The position numbers and the translations under genes were made by a program. The notes beneath the pieces are model-generated. The model saw only the letters and a list, made by a program, of their open reading frames with translations. It was not told the origin of the DNA and ran no database searches. Below are positions 8,634 through 17,000 of a DNA stretch of 64,000 nt, piece after piece; the first letter of the stretch is position 1, and the number at the start of each line of letters is the position of its first letter. The stretch spans positions 1 through 64,000 of the forward strand of contig JAAXZI010000186.1 of NCBI GenBank assembly GCA_012719955.1, read 5' to 3'. The DNA comes from Phycisphaerae bacterium. GTDB lineage: Bacteria; Planctomycetota; Phycisphaerae; UBA1845; PWPN01.

Positions 8634-9338
8634 TCAGGCGCGGGACCGTTTCGGGGCAACGGATTGGCTTGAAGATTTTCTGGGTCGCCCGACCGGCAAG
8701 GCGCGCAGTCGGCGCCCCAGCCGTCGTTCCAGTCGGTCCAGGGTTGAGTCGGTGGCCAACGGCCGGCCGGTGCTGGTGGCCCGCCGAATCCGTTTCACCA
8801 TCTCCTCGGCATCCGGGCGGACCAGCAAGCTGCGCCATTGGGCGGGGGTGGAAACTCTTCGCCATAAGCTCATATCCAGCAGTCCAGCGGGGTCGGTCGC
8901 ATTGGCGTGGGCGGACGCGCTGGACCAGCGGTAACTCCAGGGATAGCGAGCCTGCCGGGCCCGCATGGGGTTGCGTTCCACGTACAGCAGCACATCGGCC
9001 AGATGGGCTTCGTCCAGGGGGCAGGAAAAGAAACGGTTCTGCCACAGGGGGCCCTCACGGTCGCGCAGCCGATTGACATGCTGGGTATACAGCCAGTGGG
9101 TGCGTCCGATTGCCTGGGCCAGCGAAGCGCTGGTGCGCGGCACCACCACCAGATGCACATGATCACGCATGAGGCAGTAGCCCAGAACGGCCAGGCGGGC
9201 ACGCTGAGCCTGTTGACCGAGCATTTGAAGGTATGCCAGGTAATCGGCATCCGTTCCGAACACGCTCAGGCGGTCGGCGCCTCGCTGGACCACGTGGTGC
9301 GGAAGGCCGGGAATTACGATTCGAGCGGCACGAGCCAT
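8634..9338 (-). CDS. REP-associated tyrosine transposase (RAYT, Y1-type, IS200-like)
   Basis: A 234-residue Y1-family protein. It begins ARIVIPGLPHHVVQRG, has the HUH metal motif DHVHLVVV (H60, H62), and the segment LLYVERNPMRA, in which Tyr119 is the likely nucleophile. These are the hallmarks of RAYTs, single-copy domesticated transposases that act on REP palindromes. No terminal inverted repeats or left/right IS200 ends are obvious, which fits a RAYT more than a mobile IS. The Arg-rich tail of about 60 residues may bind DNA. REP-like palindromes GGCGGGCAAGATGCCCGCC occur at several places in this window. The start at 9338 (MARAARIV) matches the family N-terminus. Confidence 0.9.
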   Translation of the reverse strand: MARAARIVIPGLPHHVVQRGADRLSVFGTDADYLAYLQMLGQQAQRARLAVLGYCLMRDHVHLVVVPRTSASLAQAIGRTHWLYTQHVNRLRDREGPLWQNRFFSCPLDEAHLADVLLYVERNPMRARQARYPWSYRWSSASAHANATDPAGLLDMSLWRRVSTPAQWRSLLVRPDAEEMVKRIRRATSTGRPLATDSTLDRLERRLGRRLRALPVGRPRKSSSQSVAPKRSRA

Positions 9339-9386
9339 GTTGAGAACGCTAAACGCCCGCCCCTTGCCCGTCAAGGAGAGGAAAAC

Positions 9387-9839
9387 TCAGTCCTTGGTTC
9401 CCAGATCATTGGTGAAGGCTGAGATCATCATGAGATCTTCGCGCTCCTCATGATCCCGGAGGTAGCGGAGGAGGTTCTGAAGGCGGCAACAGCAGTCTTC
9501 AGTGATGATGCGATCCTGTTCGGTGGCCGCGACCAGATCCCGGTGAATGGCGGTCAGGATGCGGTCTATCTCGTCGTGCTCGTGGCGAAGCCGGTCCACA
9601 TCGGGGGACAGCGCGGGTGAGCGATCGGTCACTGCCTCCAGGTAGCCGCCTTCCTGCTCCAGCTCAAAATGGCGGCAGAGGTGGCGATGAAAAGCCTCCA
9701 GATGGGCAGCGGTCTCGCTGATCCATGCGGCCAGGCCGACGCGGGGGATGGCGGCCACGCGGGCGCCGATCTTGTCGGCCAGCTCCTCAACGGCCGCATG
9801 CTCTTCCCGCATCCATTGGGCGATTTCCCTGGGGTTCAT
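9387..9839 (-). CDS. Hemerythrin-like HHE-domain protein
   Basis: A 150-residue, all-helical cytoplasmic protein with the metal-ligand pattern of a four-helix hemerythrin: H14 (EEHAAVEEL), H53/H57 with E61 (HRHLCRHFELEQEGGYL), H86/H88 (LRHEHDEID) and H130/E134 (LRDHEEREDLMM). Such proteins bind a di-iron centre and oxygen, or take part in iron-sulphur repair or oxygen sensing. A CCC cluster near residues 116-118 is unusual. It lies upstream of the RAYT gene on the same strand and may be its own unit. Confidence 0.87.
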   Translation of the reverse strand: MNPREIAQWMREEHAAVEELADKIGARVAAIPRVGLAAWISETAAHLEAFHRHLCRHFELEQEGGYLEAVTDRSPALSPDVDRLRHEHDEIDRILTAIHRDLVAATEQDRIITEDCCCRLQNLLRYLRDHEEREDLMMISAFTNDLGTKD

Positions 9840-9925
9840 GCATCACCTGCCATTCGTGCGTGCCAACACCAAAGCTGAAGACCATTTTGTAACCGCTGCT
9901 TCTTCAGATTGCCAGCGCCCGGCTT

Positions 9926-10354
9926 TCAATGGTGGCGCTGGTTCCAGGTGCCCCAGTAGGTCACCAGGTCGCTGATCATGTGCTGAAACTCATCAAAGTC
10001 CAGAGGTTTGACCAGGTAACTGTTGGCATAATTGCGGTACGCCTCTTCCATGTCGGCCTTGTTCAGAGAGGCAGAGAGAACCACCACGGGGATGGCGCGC
10101 AGTTCCGGATCGGCCTTGATCTGGCGAAGGGTCTCGAAGCCGTCCACACGTGGGGCCTTCAGGTCCAGAAGGATGAGATCGACTTCGGGATGCTTTTCGT
10201 GGGGAGGATGCCGATGCAGGTAGGCCAGCGCCTGCTCGCCATCGGCGACCCAGTCGACGGTGACCGGAACCGTCCCGCTCCGGATCGCCATCATCGCCAA
10301 TTTGGCGTGGGCGGCGTTGTCCTCAACAAGGAGTAAATGAAAAGCTCTTTGCAT
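9926..10354 (-). CDS. Single-domain response regulator (CheY/Rcp-like)
   Basis: A 142-residue stand-alone receiver. The start MQRAFHLLLVEDN (ATG 10354) gives the canonical first strand. The acidic pocket is ED at 11-12, the phospho-acceptor is D64 (LILLDLKAPRVDG), the switch Ser is in VVVLSAS, and the conserved Lys is in YLVKPLDF. The pattern resembles the Rcp1-type receivers that partner with phytochrome-like kinases. No kinase is adjacent, so it is an orphan within the window. Confidence 0.9.
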   Translation of the reverse strand: MQRAFHLLLVEDNAAHAKLAMMAIRSGTVPVTVDWVADGEQALAYLHRHPPHEKHPEVDLILLDLKAPRVDGFETLRQIKADPELRAIPVVVLSASLNKADMEEAYRNYANSYLVKPLDFDEFQHMISDLVTYWGTWNQRHH

Positions 10355-10734
10355 GAGGTCTGACCCGAACCGGATATCGCACAGGGGGCCCCAAGCCCCA
10401 AAGAGCGAGCACCACTGAGCCACAGATTATGGACCTCTCAGGGGTCGAGGGAAAGGCCACCCAGTTTTTGGAGGCAAAAAAGCAGGAGGGCTGGGCCGTT
10501 CGTGCTCGAACCTTCCCCCCGCGATATCGTCTGGTCGATTTAAGCCGGTAAGACGCCGCACCCGTTGTGCGGAGCAGCCCTGAATCCACCAGGTTTTCAA
10601 CGCGCTGCGCCCTCGAATCTCTTGGGAGATCTCGATCGCTGCGAACTCTGGGGATTATACCTTATCTGCAATCGATCCGCAATCGGTCCAAGACGGGCCA
10701 GGAGAGCCCCCCTGCCGGATTCCGGCACGGCCGG
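10355..10734. other. Non-coding gap, nothing recognised
   Basis: About 380 bases between the lone receiver and the FlgM-like gene, both on the minus strand. No supported ORF, terminator with a U-run, or riboswitch consensus was seen. The region should hold the promoter of the receiver gene, but I could not find a convincing -35/-10 pair. Confidence 0.4.
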
Positions 10735-11049
10735 TCAGTCGATCACCGCCTCATCTGGCGCAAAGGAGCCCTGTTCCAGGACTTGCATCAGCCGGGTAAC
10801 CACGTAGTCGATCTTGTCCTCGGTTTCGTAAGTGCCATTCTGGATGGCCTGGCGAATCTCTTCGACTTTCTGAGCCCGGATCAGGACCTGGTCGTCCGGG
10901 TCGAGGCTGCTCAACAGTTGGGCCAGTTCGGAGATCTCCACCTGATCGGTTGGAGCTGGCGGTTGGGTGGGGTTCTGCGCCCGCGTCGCGCGGGGGATGG
11001 GAACACCCGGGGTCACCGTCGTCGCGTTGACTGAGCTGATGTCGGCCAT
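10735..11049 (-). CDS. flgM: FlgM-like anti-sigma-28 factor
   Basis: A 104-residue protein. The N-terminal half is Pro/Thr-rich and probably disordered. The C-terminal half (DQVEISELAQLLSSL, then RAQKVEEIRQAIQNGTYE and IDYVVTRLMQVL) matches the amphipathic helices by which FlgM wraps sigma-28 (FliA). FlgM holds FliA inactive until export through the finished hook. No flagellar gene lies in the window, so this copy is separated from its usual neighbours or serves another export or sigma system. The start is supported by AAGGGA upstream. Confidence 0.8.
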   Translation of the reverse strand: MADISSVNATTVTPGVPIPRATRAQNPTQPPAPTDQVEISELAQLLSSLDPDDQVLIRAQKVEEIRQAIQNGTYETEDKIDYVVTRLMQVLEQGSFAPDEAVID

Positions 11050-11496
11050 GATCAGTCCCTTACTGCTGTAGTCCGATTCCAGTTGCCTGGGCCTGCGCTA
11101 GGAATCGGTATTTCGGAAGCTTGGCCGTGTTTCGTAAACGACGCAGGCTCTCTGATCAGTTCCCCAGCGCAGGGCCACTCTTGCCCTGGCCTGGGCACTC
11201 ATCCGTGGTGCCACCAAGATGGATGCAGGAACCACCCGGGAACGAGGGAAAGCTAATCCATTAGCCACTGTTTTCTTGTGGGTGCTACTCGCACCAGTGC
11301 TGTTATCGACGATTCTCTCGGACCTCCTTGAAGGATTTTTGGACCTCGGGACGGTTTTCCGTCCTATAACTCATCAATACGTTGCGTTGATGGGCGAGGG
11401 TCCAACCTAGATATAGGACCAAGAGAATCAGGGGCGGCCGGGGCCGGCCATCAGGTCAACTTCCGGCTATCAGGTTTACTTATGGTACCGGCAGGC
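11050..11496. other. Non-coding gap upstream of flgM with one doubtful small ORF
   Basis: About 450 bases. The plus-strand frame 11219-11410 could encode 63 residues with one hydrophobic stretch (LATVFLWVLLAPVLLSTIL), but it has no ribosome-binding site and no recognisable family. I treat it as unproven. No RNA gene, repeat or terminator was recognised. Confidence 0.3.
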
Positions 11497-11673
11497 TCAG
11501 GCCTGGGCGACCAGCACCAGCTCGCGGTCCTGGCGGCGGACGTGATCGCGCTGCAGCTCCTGAAGCTGGCGCAGGTAGGCCAGCAGATCTTCGTCGGAGA
11601 AGCTGGCCAGGAACTCGGTCTGGGCGGACGGGTTAAGCTTGCGGATTCGGTCGATTATTTCAGGCTTGCTCAT
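11497..11673 (-). CDS. Small 58-residue uncharacterised protein
   Basis: The ATG at 11673 is preceded by GCGAGGTGC and opens a 58-residue frame ending in TGA at 11497. The product begins MSKPEIIDRIRKLNPSAQTE and ends RQDRELVLVAQA. It is highly charged with two likely amphipathic helices, and the middle (ELAQL-like LLAYLRQLQELQRDHV) could form a short coiled coil. It is cytoplasmic by lack of any signal. The plus-strand frame opposite it is low-quality, and the strong codon pattern and ribosome site favour this strand. It is divergent from the 11928 oxidoreductase. I do not recognise a family. Confidence 0.62.
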   Translation of the reverse strand: MSKPEIIDRIRKLNPSAQTEFLASFSDEDLLAYLRQLQELQRDHVRRQDRELVLVAQA

Positions 11674-11927
11674 GCTTGCACCTCGCTTGTCAGGAAAAAC
11701 GGACGGCTACTCTCGTCCGGATCGAATCCACCTATCGGATGGCAGAAAGCGACCACTTGAGCGCTCGGAGCCTCATAAACTGCGCGGGGGCCGGCAACTT
11801 CTGCGCTTCTTGTGGGTATCTCGGTCAGGGACGCGGAATGCTTGACAGAGAATGTGGAGGGTTTACCTTGAACCAATGCGCCGCGGAGCCGTCTCGTGGT
11901 AATTACCACTATCCAGGAGCAATAAAT

Positions 11928-13367
11928 ATGTCCCGCCTGAATCGTCGTCGATTTCTTCAAAACTCGGCCGCTGTCGCAGGCGGCATCCTGTTCACCGCGC
12001 CGGCCCGCTCTTTCGGCCGGGTGCTCGGGGCCAACGATACCATTCGCGTGGCCGTGGCCGGCATCAACGGTCGGGGCCAGGAGCACATTGGCGCCTTGCT
12101 GGACATGAAAGACGTGGAGATCGCCTGTCTTGTCGATCCGGACAAGCGGATCTGGAACAAGTCCATCCAGCGGATCGAACAAAAGACCGGCAAGGCCCCC
12201 AAGGCGGTGCAGGACATCCGCGAGGCCCTGGAAGACAAGAACCTGGATGCGGTCAGCATCGCCACTCCCAATCACTGGCACGCGTTAATGACCATCTGGG
12301 CCTGCCAGGCCGGCAAAGACGTTTATGTTGAGAAGCCCTGCAGCCACAACGTGCACGAGGGGCGAATCGCGGTCGAGGCGGCGCGGCGGTATGGCCGGAT
12401 CGTCCAGCACGGTACCCAGCACCGCAGCAATCCCAAGTGGGCTGCCGTGGCCGCGGCGGTCAAGTCGGGCAAGTACGGCAAGCTGCTCATCGCCCGCGGG
12501 ATCGTCTACAAGCGGAGAGACAGCATCGGCTTCAAGCAGCCGACGGACGTGCCCGAGGGGCTGGACTTCAACATCTGGCTGGGGCCCGCGCCGCAGCAGC
12601 CGTACCACGAGAACCTGGTGCATTACAACTGGCACTGGTTCTGGGACACCGGCAACGGCGACATCGGGAACCAGGGGGTGCATCAGATGGACATCGCCCG
12701 CTGGTGCATCGGCGGTACACTGCCCAAGAGCGTGATCAGCATGGGCGGGCGGTTTGGCTACGAGGACCAGGGCCAGACGGCCAATACCCAGTTGACCATC
12801 ATGGATTTCGGCGACGCGCAGCTCATCTTCGAGGTCCGCGGGCTTCCGTCGGAGCCGTACCACGGCCAAGGCTCGGGCGGGAACGTCATGCACCTGACAG
12901 AAGGCATCATCGCCGGCACGAGTTTCATCCCCAAGGGCAAGAGCAAGCCCGAGCCGATCAGCGGCGTCGAGGTCAAGCTCGGCCCCGGCAAGGGCGATCA
13001 TTTCCGCAACTTCATTGAGGCCATGCGCAGCCGCAGGCAGGCCGACTTGAACGCGGACATCCAGGAGGGCCACTACTCCTCGGCCTTGTGCCACCTGGCC
13101 AACATCTCCTACCGGCTGGGCGAGCTGACGCCGTGGTACAAGAAGACCAAGACGTTCGGCGAGAACAAGGATGCCTACGAGGCGCTGGCCCGCATGGAGG
13201 AGCATCTCGGGGCCAACGGCGTGAAGTTCGACGGGCTCCAGTACCGGATGGGCCGCAAGCTCGTCATCGACGCCCAAACGGAAGGCATCGTCGACGACGC
13301 CGAGGCCCAGGCCATGCTCACGCGGAAGTACCGCGAACCGTTTGTGGTGCCGGAGAAAATTGCCTGA
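11928..13367 (+). CDS. Gfo/Idh/MocA-family oxidoreductase with twin-arginine signal
   Basis: A 479-residue protein. The signal SRLNRRRFLQNSAAVAGGIL is a Tat signal. The Rossmann segment VAVAGINGRGQEHI and the family Lys in VYVEKPCSHNVHEG are present, and the HYNWHWFWDTGNGDIGNQGV segment corresponds to the planctomycete secreted subfamily. It binds a nicotinamide cofactor and acts on an unknown polyol or sugar, probably outside the cytoplasm. CCAGGAGC lies eight bases before the start at 11928; an earlier in-frame ATG has no ribosome site and crosses the small gene. It ends in a strong terminator, so it is monocistronic. Confidence 0.92.
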   Translation: MSRLNRRRFLQNSAAVAGGILFTAPARSFGRVLGANDTIRVAVAGINGRGQEHIGALLDMKDVEIACLVDPDKRIWNKSIQRIEQKTGKAPKAVQDIREALEDKNLDAVSIATPNHWHALMTIWACQAGKDVYVEKPCSHNVHEGRIAVEAARRYGRIVQHGTQHRSNPKWAAVAAAVKSGKYGKLLIARGIVYKRRDSIGFKQPTDVPEGLDFNIWLGPAPQQPYHENLVHYNWHWFWDTGNGDIGNQGVHQMDIARWCIGGTLPKSVISMGGRFGYEDQGQTANTQLTIMDFGDAQLIFEVRGLPSEPYHGQGSGGNVMHLTEGIIAGTSFIPKGKSKPEPISGVEVKLGPGKGDHFRNFIEAMRSRRQADLNADIQEGHYSSALCHLANISYRLGELTPWYKKTKTFGENKDAYEALARMEEHLGANGVKFDGLQYRMGRKLVIDAQTEGIVDDAEAQAMLTRKYREPFVVPEKIA

Positions 13368-13382
13368 CCGGCATGATACGGG

Positions 13383-13434
13383 ATGAGCAATGCGTCAGAG
13401 CCCCAGGCGCTGACCCATTGCTCATTCTTTTTTT
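13383..13434 (+). terminator. Rho-independent terminator
   Basis: The arms of about 17 bp (GAGCAATGCGTCAGAGC and its near-exact reverse complement) enclose a 5-base loop and are followed by TTCTTTTTTT. It sits 15 bases after the stop of the 11928-13367 oxidoreductase. Confidence 0.9.
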
Positions 13435-14030
13435 GGGCTCACCCTGCGGTGCTCCGTTTTCCACACCGACGCAGAAACATCACACATGTTCCACCATAAC
13501 GCGAGGCCATCCAGGCACACGGTTCCAGGGAGAAGGAGCGAGCGGCCGGCCATCGGAAAAAACGAACCTGGTCCCTCCAGATACTTCTACACCCCTCTGC
13601 CGGGCCGCTGCCTGCGAGAGAGGCCAAGCCGGCTTCCTGAGCTACTGAGGGCGATGCCCGCACGCTAAGAGCCGATGCAAGAATTGCACTGCTCAGCGAA
13701 GCAGAACCGCCTGGATATCTGCGTGCCCACCGTCGATATCCTGCTGTTGAGATATGGGTTTAACGCCAGGCGCCGGATGGCTCGTCGACCGGGCCGTTCC
13801 CATACGGTTGACCTGCACATTCGTAAATCAGTACTCTGTGGATGAGGTCTGAACTCGTCGGGGCGCGCATGCCTGTAAGCGTCGGACGAGGGGCATTATC
13901 GGGAGGGTCCTGCCTCAGGCCGGACGGTATCGGGCATTCTTCGTAGCGATCTCGGGCGCTTTTCTCGCCGCAGGCAGTAGCTGTGGTACGGGGAATCCCC
14001 GCGCTCAGTCGGGCATTACCGGAGACACTC
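13435..14030. other. Long upstream region of the giant lipoprotein
   Basis: Nearly 600 bases with no supported gene. It should contain the promoter and leader of the 14031 lipoprotein gene, but I found no convincing -35/-10 pair or known riboswitch fold. Several short frames exist without ribosome sites or family features. GGAGAC at the end, nine bases before the ATG, is the ribosome site of the next gene. Confidence 0.4.
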
Positions 14031-17000
14031 ATGAAGCGAATTGACTTTCTGGCCTTGTGCGCCGGCCTTGGCGCGGCCGTGCTGTTCCTCGGAGGTTGCG
14101 GGGGAGAGCTGACTCCCGGGGACGACGATACGTCCCAGGACGTGTCGACTGAGCCGGTCCTGAAGGTGGAGCAGGCGGTGGCCGTCAGCCGGCACTACGT
14201 GGAGGTGATCTTCAGCCGGTCGGTGGGACCGGAGGCCGCGGTGACGGGGTACTACTTGATTACCGACCCGGATGCGCGTGTGCTGCCTGTTCTGTCGGCC
14301 CGCATTATGGGTGACGGCACCCGGGTACTGCTCACCACCGGAGAGCAGGAGGAGGTCGAGTACCGGCTGGCCGTCAACCTGGCGGCGATCACCGTCAGGA
14401 CGGCCAGGCTGACCTCCACGCAGGCGGTGTTTTTCAGGGGCTCTCCGGCACAGGAGCCGTACGTGATCAGCGCGATTGCGCTCAGCCCGACCAGCGTGCT
14501 GGTTAGCTACAGCGGGCCGATGGACTCCAACCTTCAGGTTGCTGCGAACTATGAAATCGCCAATCCGGACCTGGACGTGCTGGACGTCACGGTCAGTACG
14601 ACGAAGACTTCGGTTGTGCTGATGACCTCCGAGCAGGAGGACGTGGACTATACGCTGCGGGTCACGAACGTCACCAGCAACAACGGCAGCAAGCTGCTCA
14701 ACCCCACGCGCAACACGGTCAGCTTCAACGGCATTGCTCCCGACGAACCACCGGAAATCGTCAGCGCCGCGGCCACGAACGCGAGCACCGTGTTGGTCAA
14801 CTTTAACAAACCGCTGGCCGATGAGGCCGCCGACCCGGCGCGTTTCTCCATTTCACCCGGCGGAGTGGTGACAGCCGCGAGGATGGGCCGGTTCAACACG
14901 CAGGTGGAGCTGACCACGTTGCCGCTGGTGGCCGGCAGAACCTACACGCTGACCGTCACGGGAATTAAGGATCGCGGCGGCACCCCGATCGCCCCGCCGG
15001 GCGGCCCCAACGACCCGGACTGCCATTGCCAGGCCACGTTCACGTATGAGGGGCCCACCGGCGCGGCCGACCTTCCCCCTCGCGTGGTGGGGGCGGCCTC
15101 GCAGGGCAACACCTCGGTGATCATCGTGTTCAGCAAGCCCATGGGTGACAGCGCCCTGAACCCGGCGAACTACTTCATCGTGCAGGAGAACGTACACGGC
15201 GAGGTGGGCACGCTGCTGGTCCTTGGGCCGCAGAAGATCGTGGACGGCGGAAACGCGGTTGCGGAAAGCGAAGCGGCGGCAGGCAGCGATGATGTGCAGG
15301 TGGCCGCCCCCGGCAGCGCGGTGGCCGTCAAGGGAACCGTGATCACCACCGGTCCGGATCGGGTGCTTCAGACGACGCCGGGCGGGGATGACACGCTGGA
15401 AGCCACGCCACGTTTCGCCGGCTCTGACCGGACGGCCGTCATACTGACGACCAGCTCGCAAAATGAAGTCACCTACCGGATCCGGGCGGTGGGCATCAAG
15501 GATCTGGCGGGCAACGAACTGGCCCCGCCGACGCCGTTCGTGGACCCGAACAGCGCGGTGTTTCCGGGCACTCCCCCCTCCGCGAACAGTCTGGTGGATT
15601 CCGACGGCGACGGCATCCCGGATCATATCGAGTTGAGAGGCTACGTGGTGACCGTGGTCAACGGGAACGGCCAGGCGGTCGCGATCGAAGTCACCAGCGA
15701 CCCGACGCAGGTGGATTCTGACCTGGACGGTCTGGATGACCTGGTGGAGAAACAGATCAATACCAATCCGCGCACCCCGGACACCGACGGCGACGGGGTC
15801 AGCGATTACGACGAGTTCAACGTCTACTACACCAGCCCCCTTCATCAGGACACCGACGCGGACGGCCTGGACGATAACCTGGAGATCTACTTCTTCAAGA
15901 CCTCCGGGCTGCTGGATGACACCGACGGCGACGGGCTGCTGGATGGCGACGAGATCATCGCGGGCAACCGCAATCCGCGAATCGCCGATCTGCCGCAGCC
16001 GGCCATCTCCATCGGAGAGATGGCCCTGCGTCTGGACACGCGTTTTGCCTACACCGACACGGAGGGCGTCTCGCAGACCATCGAGCAGACCAACACGGCC
16101 ACACTGACCCAGAGTGAGCAGCGGACCTTCTCGACCAGCGACACGGAGACCATGCAGCACGTGATCGAGGCCGGGTTTGAGGGCGGCCTGGACCAGGGGG
16201 CAGGCACGGCCAAGGGCAGCATCCAATACTCCTTCACCTACGAAACCAGCTTTTCGGTCAGCCAGGAGAGCGTCAGCGCCACGCAGAACGAATACCAGGA
16301 ATCGCTGAGCACCTCGGTGCAGCGCGACATCACCAAGGAGGTGACGCGCTCGGTCGAGAACGCCGCGATCGACCTGGTGGTCACGCTGAGCAACTTCGGC
16401 GACATCCCCTTCACCATGAGCAACCTCGAAGTGACGGCCCTGCTGCAGGACCCGTTCAACCGCCGGCGGCTCCTGCCGGTGGCGTCACTGCTGCCGGCAT
16501 CGCAGTTGGCCCAGGGCGACTTCGAAGTATTCCTGGGCCCGTTCATCCAGGAGCGCGGCCCGTTTATCTTCAAGAGCACGGAGGTGTTCCCCTCGCTGGT
16601 CGAGGATCTGATGAAGAACCCGCGGGGCCTGATCTTCAAGGTGGCCAATTTCGATGTGGTGGACGAGCAGGGACGCAACTTCGCCTTTATTTCACAGCTC
16701 GTGAACGATCGCACGGCCGGCTTGATCATCGACTACGGCAACGGGCAGGTGGACCGTTACCGGGTCGCCACCAACAGCACGTTTGATGATCAGGGTCGGC
16801 CCCGGGGCATCACCATGGCCTATGCCCTGCAGGACATCCTCGGACTGCAGAAAAACGGCCCGCATGATGCCATCACCGTGGGGCCCAACGGTTGTGCGGA
16901 GACGTTCGCGGTCGGCGATGACATCCAGGTGGTCCAGCCGATCTGCTATCCGGTGGCCCCCGGCGAGACGATCATTGAAGCGGGGCCCAACGGCGTGCTG

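Noticed and set aside
11219..11410. 63-residue plus-strand ORF
   Set aside because: No ribosome site and no family feature; a hydrophobic stretch alone is not enough.
14853..16226. 457-residue minus-strand ORF
   Set aside because: A shadow of the giant lipoprotein gene; the plus strand has the signal peptide and domains.
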